Shown one piece after another: positions 51,129 through 61,203 of a stretch of 64,000 nt of DNA (positions are counted from its first letter, which is position 1; every line of letters starts with the position of its first letter). The stretch comes from Mangifera indica (lineage: Eukaryota; Streptophyta; Magnoliopsida; Sapindales; Anacardiaceae): positions 10,856,449 to 10,920,448 of the forward strand of contig NC_058149.1 of assembly GCF_011075055.1 (NCBI RefSeq), in the 5' to 3' direction. The translations under genes and the position numbers were made by a program. The notes beneath the pieces are model-generated. The model was not told the origin of the DNA. It saw nothing but the letters and a program-made list of their open reading frames with translations, and searched no databases.

Positions 51129-52730
51129 TTAAATCCAACCCTGTTTGTATCTGCGGAAGAGGTCTTCAGTTTGGGCATTTTTGAAGGCACTGCAGGCTAT
51201 AAGATAAACCCATATCAGTACTACGACTGCCACAATCAGAATTACATTGGCTTTCCTCCATTCTTTTCTCAGGTTCCCCAGCAGACCGGCTTTGCAGGAG
51301 TTGCAATTGTAGCAGAGCTGGTTTTGGTCGTTGCTCCACAAATAGCAGTCCGGATCAGCCATCGGATTCACTGGGTTCTGCCACATTGTTGGGTTCACAT
51401 AGCTGAACCCACAAACCGTCGGAGGCTTACAACATCCTGACTGCATCACAACAAAATCAATCCATAATCCTAGAAAAAAAAATAATAATAAACAGTAAAA
51501 AAAAAAAAAAGGCAAATAAACGGACAGCACCCAACTGTAACATCCAGTAGTCTGATATACTGTTCTTGGACTATGAGGGTCACAATCACCCTTTTCCAGG
51601 ACTCATCGTATTCTTTATCTCAAGAGGATAAGGATATGCAGAATGATCTTGACATCATTTATAATATTTCTAGTTTAATTGCCTAAATTATTTTATTTTT
51701 GAATTATAAAATTCAAAATATATCTTGATAATATAAGAAACTCTATTAATCAATTATATCTTAAACATTTTGAAACGATGAAAAATACATATATAAATCA
51801 ATATCTCTCTTTGATTGCAAAACAACCGTATTCTTTGCAATGAAGACAAAGCAATAACCTTGATTATCGACTGGTTGATTACTTTAACTCGGCCAAAATT
51901 CTATAATTTCTGATAATAATTGAGTAGGTGGTTTGACTCTACCGACCACAATTTAAAAAATGAATGCCAATCTAATGGTAGGCCCTAATACCATTATTTT
52001 GAACGAAGAAGCGGGTTCCTGCTACTGTGCTTGGACAACTTTCTAGTCTTGCCCTTGTCCAGTGAGTTCCCCAAATCAGTCAATGTTCGTCTGATCTTAA
52101 TCTAATTGTCATGAAGAAAATTAAACTATGTGTTTTGGAAATTAATGGTTGAAAATTCTAAAACCAGATAAAGTAAAGAGAAAGGGAAGTTGCGTTGTTG
52201 GAATCATAAAACGTAATAAAAAGGAAAGTTACCTGAAGAGGAGAGATATGAGCCATAAAGAACTGATCGGAGGTGACATATTCTTGGTCAAGTTTAGAAC
52301 AGACATCAGTTTCACTGAGACAAGCTCGAATCTTGTTCCAATTCTTGGAGTCAACAACGTGATCCCTCAGCCAGCTGGAGAACCCATCAAGGCGGTACTC
52401 TCTGTAGCCTCTTCCAGGGATGGCGTAGCCACCGTCAGGTCTGGTTACAACGAAGGCGAAAACGAGAAGAATGAGGAGGAGGGCAATGAGAATTGCCATG
52501 AAACAGAGATAGAAGGCCAAAAGACCCTCCTTGTACCAGTAGGCTCCGACAAAGCCACAGAGTGAGACTAGGAGGATGAGGACACCGAGGATGACCACAG
52601 GCCAGCGAACGATATGGATGCACTCATTGTCAGGCTTGGACGCTAACCAGATGCCGGAAGCTATGATGGGGATGGAACATAAAAAGGCCATGAAATTTAG
52701 AACTGCGGTTATGTTGTTGGCCACTGCCAT
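51129..52730 (-). CDS. TET2: Plant tetraspanin, TET2 type (269 aa)
   Basis: Four-pass membrane protein that organises membrane microdomains and exosomes in plants. Two exons, 52233-52730 and 51129-51440, join phase 0 (ISPLQ|SGCCKPP). TM1 is about residues 8-30 (LNFMAFLCSIPIIASGIWLA), TM2 43-65 and TM3 70-95. The large extracellular loop carries the plant-specific GCCKPPTVCGF motif (Cys169, Cys170, Cys176) and later CYNCNSCK. TM4 is about 225-247 and the short cytosolic tail ends RRYKQGWI. One intron in the large loop just before GCC(K/R)P is typical of plant tetraspanins. A short upstream frame at 52630-52896 is a shadow of the leader. Arabidopsis TET2 (At2g19580, from memory) lies next to ACO1, as here. 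Confidence 0.95.
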
Positions 52731-55155
52731 CGTTGGAGGCTGGTGATGGGTCTGATTTCAGTTGGTTTGTGATGTGAAAACGATGAATTATGGTTGAAAA
52801 AGTGGGGGAGAAAGTGGATGAGGGCACTGTGCTGAGCTGTGCTGTATAAATTATTGAAGTTTGGGAATTTTCGATAACTCGAAACTCGGATTTCATAAGC
52901 GAAAGCTTTTAAGTGGGGAAGAAATCACTCTCTCTATGTTTAGTTTAAGTGCTTCATGTTAGGTTAAGATGCCTTGCTTTTTCTGATGTTAACCCTTCAC
53001 CAACATAACTAGAACATATGCTTGGGTGAGTTACAATTTCCCACCCAAGGTTTGGCCTTAAAACCCTTTTTACACCTAATCAACATAAATAACATTTTTT
53101 CATACAAAATTAAAATAGTATTAGAAGATAAAATTATCATTTTATGAATACTGTTTAATTTCTTTTTTTAAATTATTATATAACCCTAAAATAAGAAAAA
53201 TTAATAATAACCTTTTAAATATTCAAATTATACAAAAAAAAATATTTTTGTTTCTTTTCACCCTCACCGCTTTTTATATATAGGGGTGTATTTGTTATAT
53301 TATCATATATCACAAAGTAAACTACAATTTTTAAAAATATTAAGATTTTTTTAAAGTTTTCAGGGGTTATGGAAATTCAAAAAAATTTGGGGGTCTTTCC
53401 AAAATTTTTGAAATTATGTATGTCTCAAAAATGACAATTATACCCTCTAATAATTGAATAGAATGAAATAAATTATGAATGTAAATGTCACATTATAATT
53501 ATTGGGACAATGTATAGTTTCAAAATATATGAGGGTTTTAAAAAATTTTAGAGATTAATTTATAAATTTATAAATATTTTTAATAATTAAATTATCATAT
53601 TTAAAATATTTGGATATGATAAAAAACTATTAACTTTTTTATTTTTTCAAAATTAATAAATAATAAAATTACTATTTTGCTCTAATATTATTTTTTAACA
53701 TAAATTGATTTTGAGTGAAAAAATATTACTTATATCAAATAAGGGTAAAAAATTGTTTTTAAATTAAAATTTGTTAATTATATAATTGAATGATTTTGAA
53801 TTAAAAATAAAGTAACACTTAATCATATAATAAGAATATATTATCTGTATATCTAAATTATATATAAAAAATATATACACATATCATTATTCAATATATA
53901 AATATATAGCCATTTTTAGTCATTGCCTCGACACTTCCTTTTGCGTACTTTGCATCGCCATCAAGTCGAAGATAAAGACTATATATTATATCAAATAAAC
54001 ACATACATATTTATTATTAATACAAGTCACGAGATCATATGTTGAGATGAATTCTAAATGCCTCTATTGCGTAACATGTCCACTTATTTGGCATACTAAT
54101 ACCAATCATTTGTCACTTTTTATCATTGATCAAATATATTGAGATACCTTTTTTCAAAATTTCTTCCTATAATTAAATACATATATAATTGGCTATTTTA
54201 TAGATTTTTATGTTTCCATCATGTTTAATAGTTCAACAATACTGACCAAAGGACTAGTTTGAATAATAAAAGTAAAAAACCCGTTATAAAATATTAAGAT
54301 TTGAATAGTATGAGTAAAGGAAGACACTTTTGTAAAAAAAAAACTTAAATTGATTAGCTTAAAATTGAATAACTATCATATAAGGTAAACTCAACTATGT
54401 CTCAAAGTTTACAGATCTGAGAAGTCGAGCCTTATGCTAAACCATGTACACACTTTAATTATCTACTTCAATCTTTTTTAATTCTTATTCTTTTATTTTA
54501 TCATGTTGCTTTAATTATTTATTAATAAAATAAAATATTCTTCTATATATATGTTGCTTTTCCATGCATGAATATACATATTTAGAGTGTTCTTCTAAAA
54601 TGCTTTAGAATGAACTAAAATTTTACACTTAAAAATTTGATACTATTAAATAATTAGCCATATATTTTGACTTTCAAGATCTAATTTACCATTTTGAAAT
54701 TATATTGTACAAATTGATGTTAAAACTATATGTTGATTTTATGAATGGGTGGAAAATGAATTTTTCAAACTGGAAGGATGGGAAACTTATTTTGTCAAAG
54801 CTCGGGTGGGGCATATGATTCGGGCCAAACCACTGTATTCAAGGTTTTCGAGTAAAGCAAATAATCTCGGGTGAAGTCTTGGAAAGCAAAGGCCATATGA
54901 TTTGGTGATGCTGCGCACGTGCCACCTTGAATGCCCCCGGCTTCGTCGGTGGGAACGCTATGTGGTCTCGTCTCTCTCTTTTAGCCTCCGAAAAAAGGCA
55001 AATTGTTTTAATTCCCCAAGCGCTTCTTTGGTGCCCACGTGGCCCCGAGTCATAGCCCTAATGTTTGGCTACGAGTTTCATGCTAACCCTCCCCCCACCG
55101 GCAAAAAATTTCCCGCTTTTTCCAGGACTTTAAAAAATTGTGAAAAGTGAGGAGG
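52731..55155. other. Gene-free region between tetraspanin and FANCE pseudogene
   Basis: It begins with the tetraspanin leader and promoter on the minus strand, followed by very AT-rich DNA with a palindromic-family copy at about 53760-53900. From about 54.78 kb GC content rises toward the FANCE pseudogene; this probably is its old promoter. No gene recognised. Confidence 0.6.
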
Positions 55156-56662
55156 ATGGAGTCATGGCTCCGCTCATGGCCATTCTTCTCAATAATCCAA
55201 CACCAGTAGTGGAAGCATCTTTTTCGCTACAACAGTCTTTCTATACCACATCGTTCTCAACCTCAACTCCAATCACTACAAGATCTTTTATTTATTTGCT
55301 CACAAAACCCTGCAGTGTCACTGTCAACGATTCAACCTCTTCTTCCACCACGAAAACGTAAAGCCGAAGCTCGATTTAGATTGTTTCTTTGGCGTTTTAT
55401 TTTTCCTGCTGATTTTTGCTTATAGTGGTTTGTGAATTACAGGATTTTGTTTGTACAGATTTTATCGTTTCTTGCTTTTGAGAATAAGAGATTTTGTGCA
55501 CGTGATTTGTGTAGGTTGTCGAGGGATGTAATGAATGGAGATGGGGTAAATGATTTTTGGGTTAAGAGAACTGCACGCCATCTGTTAGACTCGGTGTCTG
55601 ACTCGAATCATGAAGATTGGATTCTAGGAACCATTTAATGAAGAGTTTGAGTCTGGGCTGGCTTGGCTTAGGGACTCTTTGAGTAATAAAGATGATTTGC
55701 ATTTCCCTTGAATTCAAGAACCTTTTCCATTGCCTGCGACGATGAGAATGATGAGGATTCAGTGAGTGAAGGGAGAGAGGGTTTAGAGATTGAATTAAAT
55801 GAAGTTGTGGAGGATATTCAGGATGATTCGCTTACCGATGTTTGTACACAAGTGGGGATTGGGAAAATGGCAGCAGATTTGAGAGAGCGGATTAGGAATT
55901 TCGAATCTAGTTATAAAACTGTAGCTTTTACCAATGAACTAAATTAACTTTGTTTAGAAAAAGGAGGAGGTTCTTTCACAGTTTTGGGTTTGATTGAACC
56001 TTGGAAAGCAGATGATAAGACTGCTTCGGTTCTGATTTCTCATTTTCAAGTGGAAGTGAAGATGAACTTCCTTGGCCAAGCCAGGTTCTTTGCTCAGTTG
56101 TCCTTCCTAAGTTATTGGTTCTTGAGTAGCCGGCTTCTCGTGCGCTTGTGAGTGCATTGATAGAGCACTGCACGTTCCATCAGAGAGCTGCTGAGTATGC
56201 ATTAGTGTTTCCTCTAATATTACGCAGAGAAGGTATCAACAATCCTATTTGTGATGTGATAACAAGGATTTAAAGGGAATGACTGCACCCAGCTCATGTT
56301 TCGGCCTTCTGCTAGAAACTGCTTTGTGGAGGAGAAGATGAAAACAGATCATCCGTCTTCCGTCTCATCAATGTCTTACATCTGATGAACTGGTATGTAC
56401 AGAATCCTCGTTTACGCTTTTCCAAAAGATCTTGAATCGTAAAGTTTATTGATCTCAAGATTCGGTTAATCATATTGATTTTGGGAAGTGGAATTGACTG
56501 AAATGTTTTTCAAATAACTGAAATTTGAGAACTTTTTGAATTGTTTAGTCAGGAATTGGGCCCATTGTTAAACTCTCATAAGCTTTTGTTGACCGAAGTT
56601 TAGCACACAAATATAATTGTTACCAAATCCATACTATCAAAGTTGCCTTGCTTATAGCGGTT
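55156..56662 (+). pseudogene. FANCE: FANCE-like (Fanconi anaemia group E) pseudogene
   Basis: Pieces in three frames align in order with the plant FANCE protein as I recall it. FANCE is a core-complex subunit for interstrand-crosslink repair and meiotic recombination control. Blocks: MESW then APLMAILLNNPTPVVEASF (one base lost after codon 4), SLQQSF, FIYLLTKPC, ILSFLAFENKRFCARDLCRL, DFWVKRTARHLLD, EEFESGLAWL, VLGLIEPWKADDKTASVLIS, LPWPSQVLCSVVLPKLLVLE, then the conserved ALVFPLILRREGINNPICDV, AHVSAFC, CLTSDELVCTES, NSHKLLLTEV and TKSILSKL. In-frame stops replace residues after VLE (TAG), after DVITRI (TAA) and at RE* (TGA), after NRKVY (TGA) and after LLTEV (TAG), and there are several frameshifts. 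An intron-like gap remains near 55358-55440, so it is a decayed genomic copy rather than a clean retrocopy. Confidence 0.85.
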
Positions 56663-57959
56663 TAAACTTTCTGATTATTCTTGTTGATGTGAGTTTGAAT
56701 CCATCATTAGGAACATATAGATTGCAAAACCTGCAAGCTCTCACAAGAAAAGTTAATAATGATGTAATTGTTTGGTTCATTTCTTGGGTGTTGCTACACT
56801 GGTTGTGCTCCTGAAACAAACTGGAAGTTTGATTTTCATTGACCAGCTATTAGGGCCTTGTTGGCTATTTTATGTCTAGATTAATGATTAACCTTATAAT
56901 ATTCAGAGAGTTAGTCATGATGCTTCACTGGTTTGTCTAACCATTTAGTCATTTTTTTGTCCCCCTAGTAGCTTATGATATTCTTCTTTCCAACAAAATT
57001 TAGAAAGCAAATATGAATATGGGCCAATGTAGGAAGAGTATGATGAGCGAGCTTTCTCAATTTCTGGAAGACGGAAATCTGAACTCAAATGTGTCCCAAA
57101 AGGCCTAATAACTCATTGACAATATATGTGGGAATTGTTTCCAAATGATCCTATTCTAATATTTTTATTTCTTTTGTTGTCTTTTATATTTCAACATTAT
57201 GTTAGGCGTTAGGCAACAGATGAGATGGAAATGCTTAGGAAGAAATATGACTAGGGCTGGATTCGAGCTGAGCCGAGCCGAGCCCGAGCTCGGCTCGGTT
57301 TTTTATGGCCGGCTCGAGTTCGGCTCGGCTCGGCTCGTTTTTCATATCAAAACGATACCGTTTTGTATATATATATGGATCAAAACGACGTTGTTTTGTA
57401 TAAAAAATTAAAAAAAAAAATTACCGAGCCAACCCGAGCCAGCTCGAGCTCGATCGAGCCGAGCAGAGCCCGGCTCGTTTCGGGCTCGAACCGAGCCGAG
57501 CCGAGCTCGAGCTCAAGCTGGCTCGGCTCGAATCCAGCCCTAAATATGACTGGCAAGTGCAAGAAAATATTCTGTCAAAGAATGAATTTACTATGTTTGA
57601 TAAATGGAAGGAGCTTAGTGGTACTCTGAACTTCATAGAATAAACGGCCACATGATCTTCAGTTATCTTTTGTAAACTACAAAGGTGATCTAATATTTTA
57701 CATAATTTTACCAACTTCTTGATAATGAAGGGTAGGTTCAAGGGCACCGATGATTTTACTAAAATTTGCGACACAATTTTTGAGTCATTTGGAGCAAGAC
57801 ATTATTGAGTTTTAATATAACTTGCACAAATATTCCATTTTGAATCCCTTAAAAGAAAAAAATTTACAGTTTTTTAAGGGCAGAAATTTGGTTAAATATT
57901 GTATTTTAGAAATTACACGGTACCAATGAGTATGATCTAGATATTAAGAAAATCAGTTT

Positions 57960-57990
<31 letters not shown>

Positions 57991-58221
57991 TTTGTGTACT
58001 GTAAACTGCTTTACTAATTAACTTCAATGGCCTATTTTCAATATAGATTAAAAATAAATGAACGGTAGAAAGCATCATTTATTATATTCTCATAAATCCA
58101 ACAACATAACTCTCTTTCCTAGTTGGGCAAAAGTAAAATCACATTCTTCTATAGGAAATGTAACATCAAACTGACAAATAAAACACTTACATAGTACTTT
58201 TAGCTTATGTAACTGATACTT
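56663..58221. other. Intergenic region holding a hAT MITE
   Basis: Apart from the MITE at 57252-57542 and a TA/TG microsatellite at about 57960-57990, I see nothing recognisable. A few words at 57.0-57.1 kb look codon-like but could not be assigned. Confidence 0.6.
57252..57542. mobile_element. hAT-type MITE, 291 bp, with 8-bp target-site duplication
   Basis: The terminal inverted repeats begin TAGGGCTGGATTCGAGC at the left end and end in its exact complement at the right. The flanks carry a perfect 8-bp direct repeat AATATGAC (57244-57251 and 57543-57550). TAGGGCTG-like termini and 8-bp duplications are hallmarks of the hAT superfamily. Both subterminal regions are packed with GAGCC/GGCTC words, likely transposase-binding sites, around an AT-rich core with two imperfect AAAACGA...TTTTGTAT repeats. 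There is no transposase, so it is non-autonomous. The frames called across it are translations of the GAGCC repeats. Confidence 0.9.
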
Positions 58222-59332
58222 TTAAACAAGGATATTGTGGGGACCATTGGCCATTTTCTTCATTGACTCGAATCTGGGGGTTTTGTCTGAGAACTTTGTG
58301 GTGGCATAGAGCTTCAGGTAATCCTGAAAACTGTAGTAATTGGGGTATAAGAGTTTGGGAGCCGGAGAAATAATGGCCTCACCAGCAGGATTGTAGAAGG
58401 TAGCGATGGAGAGTCTGCTTCCTTTCTCCCCAGCCATTACACGATGCAACGCACTTTTGTACCTTCCATTACTTAGCACTTCCACTTGGTCACCTGTATT
58501 GACAAAGATGGTGTTGTTTTTGGATGGTGGGATTTTTATCCATTCTCCATCTTTCAAGAATTCAAGACCCGGAACTTGGTCATCTTGGAGGAGGAGGATG
58601 ATACCTCCTGCATCAAAGTGTTCTCGAAGTCCTCTCACAAGCTGTGGATGAGGACATTCGGGATATTTTGCCACTTTTGTCCCCACAGAAGGACCTTTCT
58701 CTCCTGAGAATGCTTTCATTATATAATCTTTCTCTAAGCCAAGGTTCTTGCACATGAGTTCAGAAAGTTTCTCTGCTAGCTTAATTAGTTGAGCAATGTA
58801 GTTGTCCATTGTTTTGCTGCATTTGCACATAAATAATAACTTAATGCATGCATAGATACTATTTTGAATGAGATATATATGTTGAAAGTGCAATTGTAGC
58901 ATCATAGATTCATAGTGACAAACCGAAGATCCTCAGATAGATTTGTAATTTCATTAATGTTAGATTGCGGATGATGCCAGATAAAAAAGCTGCTTTCCCA
59001 GTCCATATCATTTAAGTAATCTTTGTTGTTCAACCTTTTAGCCATCTCTGACTCATAGAAACTCTCCTTCATATTATCTTCATAGTGTGAGTTCACCAGC
59101 TGCTTCACCTTTTCCATCAACTTCTTGTCTATTCCATGGTTCTCAACCTGCAGAGAGTAAACATATTGGTATTAGAATGAAGTGTTGATCAAATATTCAA
59201 TTCAAAAAAAGAAAACCCCATCTTTTTAACCTGAAAGAAGCCCCATTTCTCACAAGCTTGATGCAGATTTGACATCATTTTGTCTTTCTTCACACCTTCA
59301 AGATCACTAAAATCTATTACAGGGATCTCCAT
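58222..59332 (-). CDS. ACO1: 1-Aminocyclopropane-1-carboxylate oxidase (ethylene-forming enzyme, 306 aa)
   Basis: Catalyses the last step of ethylene synthesis, ACC plus O2 and ascorbate to ethylene, CO2 and cyanide. It is a non-haem Fe(II) enzyme of the 2-oxoglutarate-dioxygenase superfamily that uses no 2-oxoglutarate. Exons (-): 59231-59332, 58924-59147 and 58222-58816. The start MEIPVIDFSDLEG and block CEKWGFFQVENHGI are diagnostic. The Fe ligands are His175, Asp177 (EHFDAGG) and His233 (SALHRVMA). The ascorbate/bicarbonate-binding pair is Arg243 and Ser245 (RLSIATFYNP). Intron 2 uses the weak donor CG|GTTTGT, required to join LSEDLR to KTMDNY. Length is slightly under the usual 310-320. 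A TATAAATA lies 42 bases upstream of the ATG. Arabidopsis ACO1 (At2g19590, from memory) neighbours TET2, as here. Confidence 0.95.
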
Positions 59333-59373
59333 ATTTTCTTTCTTTCTGTGTAAGAATGAGTAACTGAGAATGG

Positions 59374-59381
59374 TATTTATA
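59374..59381 (-). promoter_or_regulatory. Probable TATA box of the ACC oxidase gene
   Basis: TATAAATA on the minus strand, ending 41 bases upstream of the start codon in otherwise unremarkable sequence. If functional the 5' leader would be only about 10-15 bases, which is short, so the true start site may lie elsewhere. Confidence 0.45.
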
Positions 59382-61203
59382 GGCTTTAGAACAGGGGCTT
59401 CCTTTTTTTTTTAATTTTTTCTCTCTCTTGTTTTTACCACTTATTTGTGACGGTTAGATTTGAAGCATCAGAAATTACTGGTATATTGTAGCATTATTGA
59501 TGAAAAGGCAATGACGATAATCATCTGATTCACTGCATGTTTCTCTGATTACCAGTCATGTCCTCTTCTAAAGCAACACAAAAAGGATAAAAATTTCTTT
59601 TATTTTTTTCCACTGATTTGGACTGCCCGCCCCTTGTAATGCCTATCATGTTTACTCTTATCTTTTTTATTATTATATGTATGCATGTCAACACTGTTAT
59701 ATTCTAACTCTTTGAATGGGAGACTTGTTTGAATGTTTTGGGCACTGGAAATCATATTTTCAAGCAAAACTAGGGGCAGTGTTTGGTATCACTGAAAATG
59801 ATTTTCCATTCAAAGAGAAACTATGGGTTTGGAATATTTTTCTCTTTAGAGGCCATTCAATGGGCGTTTTTGTTGCAGCTAGTTAGACTAAACATTTTTT
59901 CATTGTTTTGTTTTTTGTAAATATTCTTAAAAAAGGTACAAGTTTAAGTCTCTTTTAATGATATATCAAAACCAAATTCTTGATTTACTAGGTTAAATAA
60001 TTTTAGGGTCGATCACTGAATTCAAGATTTGTTCTGTTTGATATGGTTAATTTGGTCCCAATATAACGGTCTAACTCATATGGGGTTTTCCATTATCAAA
60101 AAAAAAAAAAAAATCTTGAAAAAACATACTGGCTTCATTCAAATATTTTGATTCTGAAATAGGAAACCTCTGTAGATATTAGACTGATGTATAGGTAAAT
60201 ATTCTTAGTTGTTACAGTGACATCTCCCAGTGCCAGAGGTTGGATTTTGTGGACAATCTCAGCACTGGTAAACTGATGATGTGAACATTTATCTTTTCAT
60301 GCCATGGATCTACAGACTGAGCAGATTATTCTTTCTAAGAAAACAAAAAGCTTGTTTTAGATGTATTACAAGAGGCGGATCTGAGAATAGCTTGATAAAA
60401 AATGGTAAAAAATTCATTCCCAAGACTGTTTTAAGTCAAGTCACAGCAAAGCCTAACGTTGAAGGAAAGGTACTGAAACCTAAACCACAGACAAAGTAAC
60501 TTGATGTAGGTTGATTCTCACCAACCAAAACTAAACATTTATACTAAATTTATAACATCTTTGGTCTAATAGATTGGTACATTGTCAAAATATTATTCAA
60601 TTTGAATTTCAAAAATTCATTAAATATTTAACTAGTTACACACCAAACATCTCTCATGTAACCTATCGTCAAAATAGTATTTACCTTACATAATTTATTA
60701 TGATTCTGTTTTTAGTTTTATAACCCAAAACATGTTTTGATAACTTAAAAAACTCATTGATTATTTAACCAATCATATCTTAGCTATTAAATGATGTGGG
60801 ATATTCATATATTGCTAACATTTTTCGTGATTTACTGAAGTGTAATTCGCCTAAGGGTAGTAAATTGTTGCCAGGGAAATTGTAAATATTCTTTGTATTC
60901 AGTTCTAACATAGGCTAGCACTTACATGAATATTAACAAAAGAAAATCGATGGTTTCACATAATCACAAGAAAAGCACAAATTAAATGTGAAAGCGATCA
61001 AGCCTATATTGAGTCAAGTGAACCGAGCTTTGATCGGACACACTACAATATAGAAAAGAAATTGCTACATTATCAGCCACCAAGTTATGTCATCCCCTTT
61101 TGCTTTATTTTATCTTCAATAATAAGGCCAAACAACCCAGAACAATTGCTTTAACATCTCAAAACACACATACTTGCTAGATTATCCGTTGTTCTTCATC
61201 TCT
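59382..61203. other. Intergenic region between ACC oxidase and anthranilate synthase beta genes
   Basis: It holds the ACC oxidase promoter and, at about 60.18-60.50 kb (+), a short stretch with codon-like texture (MDLQTEQIILSKKTKSL in one frame, NGKKFIPKTVLSQ in another) that may be a decayed gene fragment. I cannot name it. The rest is AT-rich and without recognisable features. Confidence 0.45.

Noticed and set aside
52149..52565. 138-codon plus-strand frame
   Set aside because: Antisense to tetraspanin exon 1, whose minus-strand product is unmistakable.
57199..57774. Open frames rich in SRAEP / ELGS repeats on both strands
   Set aside because: They are translations of GAGCC arrays at the ends of the hAT MITE.
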